This document shows positions 26,860 through 38,143 of a DNA stretch of 64,000 bases, piece after piece. This stretch comes from Saccharum officinarum. Its lineage: Eukaryota > Streptophyta > Magnoliopsida > Poales > Poaceae. The stretch spans positions 5,990,191 through 6,054,190 of the forward strand of contig CM036223.1 of assembly GCA_020631735.1 (NCBI GenBank). Reading direction: 5' to 3'. A program made the translations under genes and the position numbers. The first letter of the stretch is position 1. Each line of letters opens with the position of its first letter. A model generated the notes under the pieces. The model did no database searches and was not told the DNA's origin. It saw only the letters and a list, made by a program, of their open reading frames with translations.

Positions 26860-27610
26860 ATCCTTTTGTTTCTTTTCTTCTATGTTCCGCATCGTGTATA
26901 TCACCACCCTGTTGAAGTGTCATTGTCGCTCACTTGGGACTTTGGTTACCGCTTGTTCCCACCATGTTCTTATCTCTTGGTTGGGTCTGATGCCAGATTT
27001 AGTCACACTTTGTTGGACAGTAACAGTACTCGTAGACTAGTTGCCTGATATGAGGAAAACACTGGCTTTTTATGAACACCATGATTAGTATGACCAAGGC
27101 TAACTTGATGACACGCACAGGCGTCATCTTTAAATTGTAGTCGTTCACCACATCCATAGAATGTAGTCGTTCACCACGTCTATAGAATGTAGAACATCTT
27201 CTTGTCCCAACTCCAAACCCTCTAATTTTTTGGAAGCTTCCTTCCCGAACCCTGGCTTCTTTGGGAACTCACTCAAGAGGTTGGCATAATAGCCGGAGAA
27301 ACCTAAATCTGTTAGGTCTTGAACCTCATACTTGAAAACGGAACCACTCCTCAACCCCGTTCGAGAATGTAGACAGGTACAAATTATCACTATGGAAGGC
27401 CAACTGCGTACTCTTAATTCCACGTCCGTAAAGAATGGGAACGAACCAAAATTCAGGAGATCCCTATTTGTTGTGGTTTGAGTATTGGATTTTTTGAGCC
27501 GTCCCCTACATTGTACTCCTGGTCGCGGTTCTCTTCAATCTTTTATCGCACCGGCTCAAACATGGACATGAACTTGATCTTTTGTATATAAACCATCACT
27601 CCATCCGGGG
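26860..27610 (-). pseudogene. Ribosome-inactivating-protein-like remnant, unit 1
   Basis: Read on the minus strand, discontinuous frames recall the plant RIP (rRNA N-glycosidase) fold. A DNLYL strand segment near 27,375 is followed by a short LGFSGYYANLL-like segment near 27,280, and a helix-like LALVILIMVF stretch lies near 27,060-27,090. The family active site has Glu and Arg in an E-x-x-R-F arrangement; here the place reads KSQCF, so both catalytic residues are gone. Frameshifts and stops separate the pieces, and a 22-bp tandem duplication lies at about 27,137-27,182. Clearly non-functional. Family assignment is by motif recognition only. Confidence 0.5.
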
Positions 27611-28429
27611 CTAAACCTGCCAAAATGTGCAATGATCAACTAAAGCAAAGGATAATATATATGCCAAATCTAGGTAGCACAGATAAACTTTCTTATATAT
27701 ACTAAAAAGTATGGCTATGTCTCTCTCCGGAAAAGACCGACTCATTTGGGTTCCTATGAGGTGGCACCAATATCGAAAATACGAATAAAAAAATGAAAAT
27801 ACGTCCTATAGCAATTAGTCGGTGACTTCTCATACAGTTATGATTGCCGTTGCCGTGTTGCGGCGCTGGTGGCACTATAGCGGCCCCTAAGCTAGTAGTG
27901 TTTTCCGAGAATGGAGTACTTAGTTTATAGGGCAGAACCAAACACTCAAAAAAGTTGCACGTACCTTGAGCTAAACAGCAAACTATTAAGACGTTCATTT
28001 GGTCCTTCCTTCATCCTACAGCGGCACACCGAGTTCTGTTTTTTTACACTTAAGAACTTCTGCTCATTTCCAAACAACCTTTCCAAACAACCTTTCATGG
28101 AGAAAATCCACTTGTTCACTCTCGCGATTGCTTAAATTTGGTGGCCTCCAATGTCTCAAGATAAACCACTAAGCTTGATACAAAAGATCTTCAACAACAC
28201 CATGGATGCATAGCTACTGAACTAGAAACAGTTTGCCTACTACTTGTATTGCAAACATCTTCGCCTGCAAATACATACATTATATATTCAGCCTTGGTAA
28301 TGCATTTTCAATCCAACATGTAGTAGCTGTGCCATTTATCATGCCATTGCTATGAGCAGCTAGTGAGCAGTGTCATGCATTTCATCCTAGTTCCAATGAC
28401 AACACGTGCAGATACAGGAAAACCAGTAA

Positions 28430-28990
28430 ATGTTTCTACGGTGAAATTTAGAAAGCCATAACAGGAAGACTAGTGAATCAAATCAATGTAAGCCTGTACG
28501 GAGAAAGAACATGGGCGGAGCAAACAAGGACCGTCAGATAGATGCTATTGCCGGCTTGCTGCATTCCTAGGCACTGCCGTAGTCTCTTCGCAGTTGTGCT
28601 TGTGTGAACCGCAGTTCATTTTTTGTTGTTGTTGTTTTGAAAAATTGGGAACAGCATGCAGTTATCGATCCCGCCGTAGAATGACAGACTGAATCGCATC
28701 TGTTCGGAAATTGGAATGGTGCAGCAGCAGCCAGCACTCGATCCAGCAGTATACCACAAAATTAGTCACGTATAAACCTAAGACGAATATCCAAGAACAC
28801 AAAAGGACATCATATCGATCTAATAGCCTGAATTGGATGCCTTGAACACAACACCAGCGGAGCATCAGGCAGGCTGGCCGGAGTCAGCTTTCTCCCAGCA
28901 AACGAAAAGGTTTTGTTGCTCTGTTCGCCCTCACCGTGCACTTGACAGTTGTGGGAAAAACTTTCACTTTGGGTCATGGTTGACGCGACT
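28430..28990. repeat. Repeat block E, copy 1
   Basis: A 560-bp block starting near gtttctacggtgaaattta and ending near gttgtgggaaaaactttc. It recurs at 30,320-31,020 and at 48,250-50,530, where it is split by a CACTA element. No coding function was recognised. Confidence 0.75.
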
Positions 28991-30319
28991 TAATTGATTG
29001 AATAGGTATGTGTTAATTGATGTTTTCACGAGCGATGGAAAATCAGCCAGTTGAGCAAGCCCATCCTAAGAATTAATTTCTATGGTCTATCGTGTTATTA
29101 CTAGCCCATCCTAGAAATGGAGGCATTTCTAAGTATGATATCAATCGCACCGTGGAAATCAATTATTAAAGACGGTTGATAAGGTGACTCACTGACTTGT
29201 CTCTATAATATTTGCCATACAAATAAACATAATATATTCAGATGAATTCAAGGCTAAATATATATATTTTAAGCTCTAAGTTTTTTTAAATTAAAATTTT
29301 TGTCTCCAAGAGCAGCAGCAACAATATTATACTAGCTTATAGACAAACCGTGAAAGTTGCATCCATAAATATAGTAAACTAGGCATTCACAACAGTATTT
29401 TCTTTTTCTTATTTATATTCTAGATTTTATGGTGCATGTGAAAAAGACATTTGTTTCTTCTTTGAAACATGGGAAATCTAGAGGTCATAAACTACTTTGT
29501 TGATGACATTATGGCTTTGCTGAATTTGGCGGTCTCCAATATATCAAGATAAAACACTGATCTTGGATACATGGAGACGGATGGATAACAACCGAACCAT
29601 ACTACGATTGCTGCCTCCATCGTCCCCTACAAGTGTACATTTATATATCCTGCCACGTACCATGAGTTTTCAACAGAACATGATGGTGTTGTCATGCCAT
29701 ATATAGCTATGAATGGCTAGTTAGCACTACCATGCATTTAAATCGTCCTGGTTTCAACACCAATTTCGTTCATGCTTAATGAAAAACGTGTCTCGGCATG
29801 ATCGCGGAAAAAAATACCAATCATGGCTGCTTGCCCTCTAGTCTACACTCTACTTATCTCCACCGATAATATTCTTGCAAAAACCAATTGGTTTATGTAA
29901 CTGCCAGTACAACACCTTTAATTTCTAATGCCACACATGAAAGTGCTAAGTACCATCTTTAGTTCTCAACGACTCAACCGAAGGCACGTACCATCAAGTA
30001 TCCCTCTGCTGTTATCATTGCTAGCCCTGTTAGACTAGAGTATAGGGATGAAGTTGTTTAAGACTGTTTATCCAAATGGAAGAAGATAGTATATATTTAT
30101 TTGTTTATCCAATTCTAATGACCACCACTCTTCCTCTACTACAATCCGGCTTTGCAGAGATGGGCAAAAGAAATCTCAAGCTTTGCTCCTAGGCTCAGGA
30201 ACGGAATAATAACAAATTCCACATCGTGGAGAAGGGAGAACTCGCCAGAAATTAAATTACACTGGTTGCAAACTGCATGAATGAAACAAGAAAATTCGGT
30301 CCTGCTCCTGCGACACGTA

Positions 30320-31020
30320 AGTGTTTCTACGGTGAAATTTAGAAAGCGATAAGAGGAAGACTAGTAAATCAAATCAGTGTAAGCCTGTATGGAGAAAGAA
30401 CGACATGGGCATGGGCGGAACACGCAAGGAGCGTCAGATAGATGCTTGCCGGCTTGCTGCATACCTAGCTAGGCACCGCCGTAGTCTCTTGTGCAGTTGT
30501 GCTTTTGGGAACCGCAGTTCTTCTTCTTCTTCTTCTTCTTTTTTGAAAAATTGGGAACAGCAGTTATCGATCCGGCCGTAGAATGACAGACTAAATCGCA
30601 TCTTTTTGGAAATAGGAATGGCGCAGTAGCAGCAGCCAGCACTCCAGCAGTATATCACAAAATTAGTCACGTATAAACCTAAGACAAGAATATCCAAGAA
30701 CACAAAAGGACATTATATAGCTAGCCTGAATGCCTTGAATGCAACACCGCTTGACACACATCCGGCCAACGTATGGTGCCAATGCCAGGTGTGATGAGGT
30801 AATAAGTGGTGTCGACGACGATCGCCATTCGGACGGTGAGAGCTACGGCCGGCGAAAGGCTTTGGAAGAGACTGCATGGATCAGGTTACTCACCAGCGGG
30901 GGAGCATCAGGCAGACTGGAGTCCGTCAGCTTTCTCCCAGCAAACAAAAAGGTTTTGTTGCTCTGTTCGCCCTCACCGCGCGCTTGACAGTTGTGGGAAA
31001 AAAACTTTCCTTTGGGTCAT
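30320..31020. repeat. Repeat block E, copy 2, with (TTC)n tract
   Basis: Same block as 28,430-28,990. It holds a TTC microsatellite at about 30,519-30,540 and an intact gagagctacggccggcg stretch near 30,837, which is the empty target site for the CACTA element at 48,742. Confidence 0.8.
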
Positions 31021-31791
31021 GATCGACGCGACGACCAAGCTCGACGATTGCCTCTTATATAGCGAGTAAAGTTTGTGTTGATTGATTGAAGAGGTATTTG
31101 CATGTTAATTGATGTTTTCACGTACGAGCGATGGAAAATCAGCCAGTCGAGCAAGCCCGGCCCATCTGTGGAGGCCCACGGAGCCCACCGTCAAGGCTTG
31201 TTGAGCCTGCCCCGTCATGCGTTGTCTTCTCTGCTGGGTTGGAAATTCAGTCAGGCAGGCATCCAAATAGGTAGACGCTTGAAAGCCGGCAACACGATGT
31301 TTAATTTGGAGGCTAACCAGTCTTGGGATCCATAGTTTTTGCCGAGATCTCCTTTTGCAATTGGTTGTGGAGGCACATACATATGCAGAGTACAAGTTGT
31401 GTAACGTAACATATCGCCGAGGTGGTAATAATTTACAGCTATGTGCAGCCTCGACTGATGCAGATGTAATGATAATAATTTTCATTTCATTTATTTATGC
31501 GGTCATTTGGAAGTATAAAAACAATAGTGAAGCTCCCCATCATCCTTTCCTTTGGTTTCTCTTGGGAAGGAAAGGAACTCTGATGATGTTAACAGGCCCG
31601 GTGAGAACTAGAGAAGAGACGGTGATACATAGATACACACAAGCAGAACTGATGCCGTGATGGCCTCTCTCTACGACCAGGCGACTTGCATTGGCCTCTC
31701 TGGTTAAGTTTTTTTTTTGAGAGTCAACGGAGGAAATTCCCCACCTGATTAATTTTATTTGGCCCATCAACGGCCTGTCATGGAGTACAAA

Positions 31792-32111
31792 TGTTATGGA
31801 CGCTGTTGGGATCGAGAGGGGAGAGTCGAGAGGAGCGACGTCGACGGATGCGCTACAGTACCCGCGGTACTGTTCACGGCTTGAGAGAGTCAGAGAACTG
31901 GCGGCTAGGGCTGTGAGGGGCGCTGGGAACGCCGGCCGCGGGGCTTCGCCCACGGATAGCAAGAGAGAAGATTTTTTCTTCTAATCTCTTGCTTGATTAG
32001 ATTGATACATCTCCTCTCATTATATAGAGAAGATGTCTTACTTGTCCCCTAAGCAAACGACTAATTAACCTTGACAGGCTAAGGCCCAATAGGCCCTTGA
32101 CTCTTCTAACA
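31792..32111 (-). mobile_element. LTR (a), 3' LTR of a small minus-strand LTR element, TSD ACAAA
   Basis: A 320-bp repeat beginning TGTTATGGACGCTG and ending CTTCTAACA (TG...CA). ACAAA precedes it at 31,787-31,791 and follows the far LTR at 36,500-36,504. A purine-rich tract lies just inside it on the minus strand (ggtggggtgtag, around 32,113-32,125), as expected for the polypurine tract, so transcription runs on the minus strand. Confidence 0.88.
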
Positions 32112-33123
32112 CTACACCCCACCTAGACATGCAGCTCGTCCTCGAGCTGCAACCTAACTCGACTCTGCTAGACACAAACTTAACACCTAAAAACAAGCCT
32201 TTTACATCTCGGCTTATTTTATTGATCTGAAATATACTATGACTCTTTATTTTTGACTCCTGAAGATACGGCGGACACCCTCCGCGTGATGAACCTGCAC
32301 GTGTGTAGCCACCTGGATCCCATGGAGCCCACCGAAATGAGAGGGGTGCACGGGTATAGCCACCAGAAATTAGTTGCGATAGCGACCAGCGGAGACGTCC
32401 TCGCGGCGGCCGGTGCCGAAGCACGACATCGCTAATTAAGGTCCCGCCTATGGGTGGCTACACACCCGCGTCCCCAAACACCGGCGTTGTAGACACCGAG
32501 TTCGCCACCCGAGGTGGCGATGCCACGCCCGATATCCATGACGCAGCGGACGAGATCGGGGCCCTCCATGTGGCGAAGCGTAGCCTGGTGGCGAAGCAAA
32601 GGGGCACGGGGCACAGGCACCAGCTACAACCCACGCATCTCCCGCGCCTGCCGTCGCGCCAGGAGTCCACGTGCTGCAGCCTGTAACCGTACCGCCGCCA
32701 GGACCGCCTCCTGCATCTTCTGGCGCATCTCCTGCAACCGCCGTCGTGCTCGGAGACCACGCGCAGCAGCCTGCAGCCGCACCACAGCCGACACTTGGTG
32801 AATAAGCATCGGCTGCACTGCAATGTCCTTTCGCTGCTTGATCTGTTGCAATATTGGCTGCATCGTTGGCTGCACGTCCTAGAACGATAGCAGCGTCATG
32901 CCGTAACCTGACATCCCGTAGGGGAAAACCGGTGGTAGAGAGACCACAGCCGATTGCGGCAGCAGCCAGCTGGCTGGTTGTAGCGGCGGTATGCCGAGGT
33001 AGGACTGGATGACGGCGACGGAACAGTCGAGATCGGTGATGGCCGTGGTCAGCTGATCCGGTGTCATCGGTGAGGAAGTGACCCGCGGCGGCTCATCGTA
33101 ACCTGGCATCTCCGATACCAGAT
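32112..33123 (-). mobile_element. Internal region of the small LTR element: PPT, gag-like frame, PBS
   Basis: About 1.0 kb between LTR (a) and LTR (b). On the minus strand it begins next to LTR (b) with TGGTATCGGAGA, close to the primer-binding sequence complementary to initiator Met-tRNA. The polypurine-like tract is at the other end. No protease, reverse transcriptase or integrase is present, so the element (two 320-bp LTRs and 1 kb inside) would depend on proteins from a relative. Confidence 0.7.
32432..33116 (-). pseudogene. Gag-like open frame with two IQ-like motifs, broken by two stops
   Basis: A single minus-strand frame runs from MPGYDEPP just after the primer-binding site to ATHRRDLN near 32,432, interrupted by in-frame stops at 32,879-32,881 and 32,624-32,626. 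In the middle, two copies of a basic segment read LQAAARGLRARRRL (32,735-32,776) and LQAAARGLLARRQA (32,645-32,686). The first fits the calmodulin-binding IQ consensus (LQxxxRGxxxR); the second lacks only the last hydrophobic residue. They are joined by an Arg/Gln/Met-rich helix-like linker. I infer a gag-type protein from its position; no zinc knuckle is seen. Whether it ever bound calmodulin is unknown. Confidence 0.5.
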
Positions 33124-35947
33124 TGTTATGGACGCTGTTAGGATCGAGAGGGGAGAGTCGAGGGGAGCGACGTCGACGGATGTGATACAATATCCGTGTA
33201 ACACCCAAAAATTTAGCAAGAATTTTAATTAGTTTAAAATGGGTTTATTGAGTTATTGATTGTGCATATTTAATAATTAGAAATAATATTTTATTTGAAG
33301 ATTAAAAATCAATATGAGTTTAGGAACATGGTGATGCATTCATGCTGCTGCATATTTTCTTGTGTGACTGGTTTTAGTTTGATTTTTGACTGATTCAAAA
33401 TATGTTGAAAAGTGTGTTTTGGGAAAAGAAATTAGAAAAGAAAAAGAGAAAGAAAACCTTCTCCCTCTCCTTTTCGGCCTGGTGATCCATCTGGCCTGCT
33501 TGCTCTTTGGCCCGAGCTCTCGCTCGTTTGGTCTGTTGGCCTAGCTGCTGCCAGGACGTGTTAAGCTTAGTACGTAGTTAAGCACTTCCTTGCCGCTGGG
33601 CTTATCGGTGCGCTGCCAAGCCAAAGGGTAAGCCGAACATGAGTCGAACTCTGATCCAGGCCAGGTCCGACACCGAGTCCTGGCTTCCTAGGATTTGGGT
33701 GGCCTTATAAAGCTCGTGAAGCCCCCTCCGTGTTCACTTTCCCATCAACGCGCCGCCGTCGTCTCGCACAGAAACCGCAGCCCTTGTTTCCGATCTTGCC
33801 GAGAAGGACGTGTAGCCGCCGACTGATTAACCGAATTGCACCGGCAAGTTTTCCGCCACAGCCGCTGCCGCCGATCGTATTGTCCATGTTTTACTTCCTG
33901 TGATATACATCTACAGGCATATTGAAAATTCTATCTCTTTATATCAATTCATTCATTGTATGTCTTTGAGAGTTCATCCTTATTCACGTTCAGTAGATGC
34001 AACTGTGGTTAGTTTGTCCAATAGCAGAACCGCCCGTCCATCCGGTTGCCCAGTTTGCTTAACTAGCTTGTTGACATCATCATTATGTCACACCCACTTT
34101 ATTGCCGTTTTCCTTTAGAAAAATAAATCCTGAAATACAATAGAAATACATATATATACAATCTTGTCTAGATCATATCTTCCATGTTTTAACTCCGATT
34201 TGATCCGTTCAAGTTGCGTTAGGTTCGTATTTGCGAGCTCTACATGTTAGTGTAGTTGTACAGTTGGTTTTGATAATTTATTTTTTTGAGTTTATAATTA
34301 AGTATTTATTTATCTATAGGAAATCTTAGAAAATTCATAATTTTCACGTTTTAACTTCGAATTTGGTGATCTTTGCGTCTGTGTGATCGTAGAAATGTGT
34401 AGAAGAGTTTTATAAACTTTTATTACTGTTTTGTTACTGTTGGTGTATTGTTCTAATTGTATCTCTTTGTTTGCTTCGTGTATGTTTGATTGGATGCATG
34501 TGTGTTGTTGATTGATGATCGGGTATAGAAGGTGAGCAGTATCTGGACGATCAGGAGTATTATTTTGAGCCAGACCAGCAGTATCATCAGGAAAGCTTTG
34601 ATTAAGGCAAGTATAACATGGGACCATTCTTGTTGTCCTATTCACTGAAATTATCATACATATGCATGTGTCTTCCTTGACAACCATAGAGATTATAACT
34701 TAGCTATTGATATCTTGTTTCCTTGTCAACCTTGGGGATGCATTTGGGTAGCTATTGCTAGTGCTTAATTATGAACAATGATCTTGTAATTTGACTGATG
34801 GATTAAGCAACCAACCATTAAGATGATTTTATTACTGTTGAAAAGGGGGCTAGAGCAAGGGGTTATATTGTTGCTCTGGTTTCTCTCCGTAAGGACTTAC
34901 CTGTAAGTGATAACCGGGACATACAGTACAGCTATGAGGGCTATATGGCTCTGGCTCTAGTTGTTCAAGAGACCTTTTCTAGCTTGTTAGTGGTTACCTT
35001 AAATGGCGTAAGAAAGGCTTGCCACGTTGGGTGTAGTGCGAGCCCCTGGCCTAGTGTGTATAGGCTGCGGTTGTTGTGCCACCGGGAAGGGGGGTTCTAC
35101 ATCTGCCTGCCGAGTGAATCTAATGGCCCTAACTTGTTAGACAAACTTTTGAATGGCTTTATATGGTTTTCAGTGTTTTGGGAGTAATTAACCCATGCAT
35201 TTGGAAATCATGACTCACAGTGAAAGTGTACACCTCTGCGCAGAGTTAAAAACTGGTATACTAGCCGTGCTCACGGATACGAGCGGCCTTGGGGATTCTT
35301 ACAGAATAGTTGATCACCATTATTATATCATGCTTAATTATTGTTGATTATTATTATGCTCATGTTAATGCTATTCATTATCCTTATTACAATTGATCAT
35401 TGATTCATTAATGGGATTGGATTACCTTGATGCTACTCAATTGCTAATTATATGATGATTAAAAGCTAAACGCAGTCAAACAGTGTCTAGCCTTTTTGAG
35501 CCTCATGAACCCTGTGTTATACTTGTTGAGTTCGACATGGACTCACTCTTGCTATTTCCCCCACACTCCAGTGTGTAATAAGATGCTACTCGGAAAAAGG
35601 ACAAAGGTGTAGTGGAGTTTTCAGAAGACTAGTAGAAGTGCTAGGCATATGTTACCCCCAGTCAGCCGTCCCTGAGAAGAATGGAGCCCGAAGTTTAGTC
35701 ACCGTTCCGCGATACTCTGATGTAAGTGTTAATATAGCTATGTATACGTTATATAATAACATTGTTTCTGATACTTTTTCATTCTGGCATATGTGTGGAC
35801 TTCCTGGGCACACATATGATTAGCCTGGTTTTGTTCTTTAGAAAACCGGGTGTGACAATCCACGGTACTGTTCTCGGCTTGAGAGAGTCAGAGGACCGAC
35901 GGCTAAGGCTATGAGGGGCACTAGGAACGCCGGCCGTGGGGCTTCGT
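33124..35947 (-). mobile_element. LTR (b), truncated and split by a solo LTR
   Basis: The same LTR sequence as 31,792-32,111 starts at 33,124, is interrupted at 33,197, resumes at 35,863 and stops at ggggcttcgt (35,947), about half of the full LTR. It then joins directly to a fragment of the internal region, so a deletion or recombination junction lies at 35,947/35,948. Confidence 0.8.
33197..35857. mobile_element. Solo long LTR (2,661 bp), TGTAACACCC...GGGTGTGACA, 5-bp TSD
   Basis: Begins TGTAACACCC and ends GGGTGTGACA, a terminus pair typical of long LTRs of Ty3/gypsy chromovirus (Tekay/Del-like) elements. It is flanked by ATCCG (33,192-33,196) and ATCCA (35,858-35,862), and removing it restores the LTR (b) sequence. 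There is no second LTR or coding domain, so it is a solo LTR left by LTR-LTR recombination. A short Tyr/Gln/Asp-rich frame near 34,530-34,605 has no known role. The lineage is inferred from the termini. Confidence 0.75.
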
Positions 35948-36179
35948 AGCGTCATGCCGTAACCTGACATCCCGTAGGGGAAAACCGGTGGCAGAGAGAC
36001 CACAGTCGATTACGGTAGCAGCCAACTGGCTGGTTGTAGCGGCGGTATGCCGAGGTAGGACTGGATGACGGCGACGGAACAGTCGAGATCGGTGATGGCC
36101 GTGGTCAGCTGATCCGGTGTCATCGGTGAGGAAGTGACCCGCGGCGGCTCATCGTAACCTGGCATCTCCGATATCAGAT
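35948..36179 (-). mobile_element. Second, partial copy of the internal region next to the primer-binding site
   Basis: Matches 32,890-33,123 closely. It contains the primer-binding-like sequence (TGATATCGGAGA here) beside LTR (c). With LTRs (a), (b) and (c) this gives the order LTR-internal-LTR-partial internal-LTR, a multimer expected from unequal recombination between LTRs. Confidence 0.75.
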
Positions 36180-36499
36180 TGTTATGGACGCTGTTGGGAT
36201 CGAGAGGGGAGAGTCGAGGGGAGCGACGTCGACGGATGTGATACAGTATCCGCGGTACTGTTCACGGCTTGAGAGAGTCAGAGGACTGACGGCTAAGGCT
36301 ATGAGGGGCACTGGGAACACCGGCCGTGAGGCTTCGTCCACGATCGACAAGAGAGAAGGTTTTTCCTTCTAATCTCTTACTTGATTAGATTGATACATCT
36401 CCTCTCATTATATAGAGAAGATGTCTTATTTGACCCCTAAGCAAGCGACTAATTAACCCTAACAGGCTAAGGCCCAATAGGCCCTTGACTCTTCTAACA
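36180..36499 (-). mobile_element. LTR (c), 5' LTR of the small LTR element, TSD ACAAA
   Basis: A 320-bp copy of the LTR, TGTTATGG...TAACA, followed by ACAAA at 36,500-36,504, which matches the sequence before LTR (a). The outer pair therefore marks one insertion event. Confidence 0.88.
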
Positions 36500-37039
36500 A
36501 CAAACCTCTCTGGTTAAGTTGCTTTGTGGAAGAGATGCAACCATATATGTTAGTGATTTGGATGTGATGGCCGGGGTTTGCAGCAGTTTGCAGGTTCTAC
36601 GTATTAGCTACGAACATAAACCAAATTAAACCACCACCAAACTCAACGGTGAAAGAGAAAGGAACCAAAAGCAAAGCAAATGCCGCTTTCGTACGGTGGA
36701 GATGTAAGGCCCGTACGGATGTTGAAACATGAACCGTGTGGGTCTGTTCAATTTTCAGTTTTTTTTAAGAAAAATGGATTACTGGGAGTAGATTCTTGGT
36801 TAAGCAAATTATGAGGAGGCTAGCTAGCTTGTAGATTTCTCCCAGCAACGCCTGAATCGCTGAATCTCTGCAGAACACTAGTTTACAGATCGACATGGTA
36901 GCTCGGCGTTGAAAAATCGATCACACACACTGCACGCAGAAGGATGATGAAAGAAGCAGCAAAATAAAGGCAGTACAAGCTCAAGATAGTTTATATATAT
37001 GTTCATTCAGTTCATCCAAAAGGAAGCCAATTACCAAAA

Positions 37040-37430
37040 AAGGTGCCCATGTAACATGCTGCAGGTGACTACTTAGATCTCTCTGTCTCAATGTCAATAG
37101 TTAATCTGAATCTGAAAGAGGTATTTATTTTGTCAGTTAATCTGAATCTGAAGGAAAGAGTATAAAGGAATACCAAAAGAGGTGTCCATGTAACATGCTG
37201 CAGGTAACTAGATCTCTCTCTCTCTCTCTCTCTGATTGTTAATTGTTAATCATAATCTGAAGGAAATAGTTTTCAGTTAAAATGTATCTGAAGGAAAGAG
37301 TATAAAGGAATACCAAAAGAGGTGTCCATGTAACATGCTGCAGGTAACTAGATCTCTCTCTCTCTCTGATTGTTAATTGTTAATCAGAATCTGAAGGAAA
37401 TAGTTTTCAGTTAAAATGAATCTGATGAAG
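37040..37430. repeat. Three-copy minisatellite of about 125 bp with (TC)n tracts (unit 2)
   Basis: Repeats start at the gtgtccatgtaacatgctgcagg motif at about 37,044 (as gtgcccatg), 37,181 and 37,321. Each has a gatctctct tract of variable length and a ttaatctgaatctgaaggaa-type end. The last two units are nearly identical, so expansion is recent compared with unit 1. Confidence 0.8.
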
Positions 37431-37948
37431 GAAATAAAAGCTAGCACTGGTACGGTGTGTATACAACAACAATCATGGTAAAGCTGAAGCATGTACTGCA
37501 GCATCAGGTGATCTCCGATCATTGGCAAAATGGCAAGTGGTGGATCATGGTAAGTGCTAGAGTTTTCAACCTGAGCTGTTCCATCGGCATACTGTCTACC
37601 AAAAAAGATGGGCCGGGACAGCTGGATGGATGCATCTGCAGCAGGCCATCAGGACCGGTTTTTAATGAATTGATTATAGGGTGATTAAGAGAGAGATGGA
37701 GTTTCAGATGTGTGTGGTGTGATGGGCAAACAAAGAAATCATGTGGCTGGATGCTGTCTCTCGCTGTACCTCTGCTCCTTCATGTCACCTTCCGTTCTAC
37801 ACAGTAACTGACACCTGGCGGCCGACGATAATCTCAGGTATTCTAGTGTCTCTATGGCCTATACTGTGTTTCACGGCCCTCTCATATAGGTCACCTTAAT
37901 TTGGTTTTAGGAACTTCACCTTTATTTTTTTCACACGTTGTTAGATAG

Positions 37949-38101
37949 TTTTTTTTGAAAACCTGGCAAGAGCACGGCCTCTCGATTAAAGAAGGAAAGA
38001 AGTTCTATGTATAGAAAAGCTCGGAAGTCCGGCTAGCCCCACCGGACACACACAGAAAACAGGAAACACCCAGCTCCTACCCCTCTTGGGGTTATACAGT
38101 G
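37949..38101. mobile_element. Retroposed fragment with poly-T start
   Basis: An insertion relative to unit 1 (around 26,756), where ttgttaggctaat is continuous. It starts with a T tract followed by gaaaacctggcaagagcacg and ends near gttatacagtg. The T-tract start suggests a 3' end of a non-LTR element on the minus strand; the TSD is short or worn (tag). Confidence 0.5.
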
Positions 38102-38143
38102 TAGGCTAATTAAGTTGGGTTGTTAAGTACCCTAAAACACTTA

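Larger units (their letters stand above)
24990..31070. repeat. Old tandem duplication, unit 1
   Basis: Blocks here recur in the same order in 31,230-50,540. Matches seen: 25,015-25,130 with 31,235-31,340; 25,230-25,560 with 31,430-31,710; 25,540-27,060 with 36,505-38,450; 27,060-28,000 with 38,600-39,310; 28,080-28,400 with 39,335-39,640; 29,050-29,335 with 41,195-41,440; 29,385-30,300 with 46,755-48,200; 30,320-31,010 with 48,250-50,530. Divergence is substantial, with many substitutions and indels, so the event is old. Unit 1 lacks the PR-10 gene and lectin exon found in unit 2; the gap lies between 29,335 and 29,385. Confidence 0.8.
31695..36520. mobile_element. 5'-truncated retroposed fragment (LINE/SINE tail) with 16-bp TSD, later split by LTR elements
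   Basis: The 16-bp sequence cctctctggttaagtt occurs at 31,695-31,710 and 36,505-36,520. Unit 1 at about 25,535 has only one version, without the insert. After the left copy come eight more T and about 70 bp (gagagtcaacggaggaaatt and onward). A poly-T start (poly-A on the minus strand) with a long TSD is the mark of target-primed retroposition. The insert was then split by the LTR element at 31,792. Confidence 0.65.

Noticed and set aside
34530..34605. Tyr/Gln/Asp-rich peptide ending in a stop inside the long LTR
   Set aside because: It lies within a solo LTR with no coding context; probably part of the LTR's non-coding leader.
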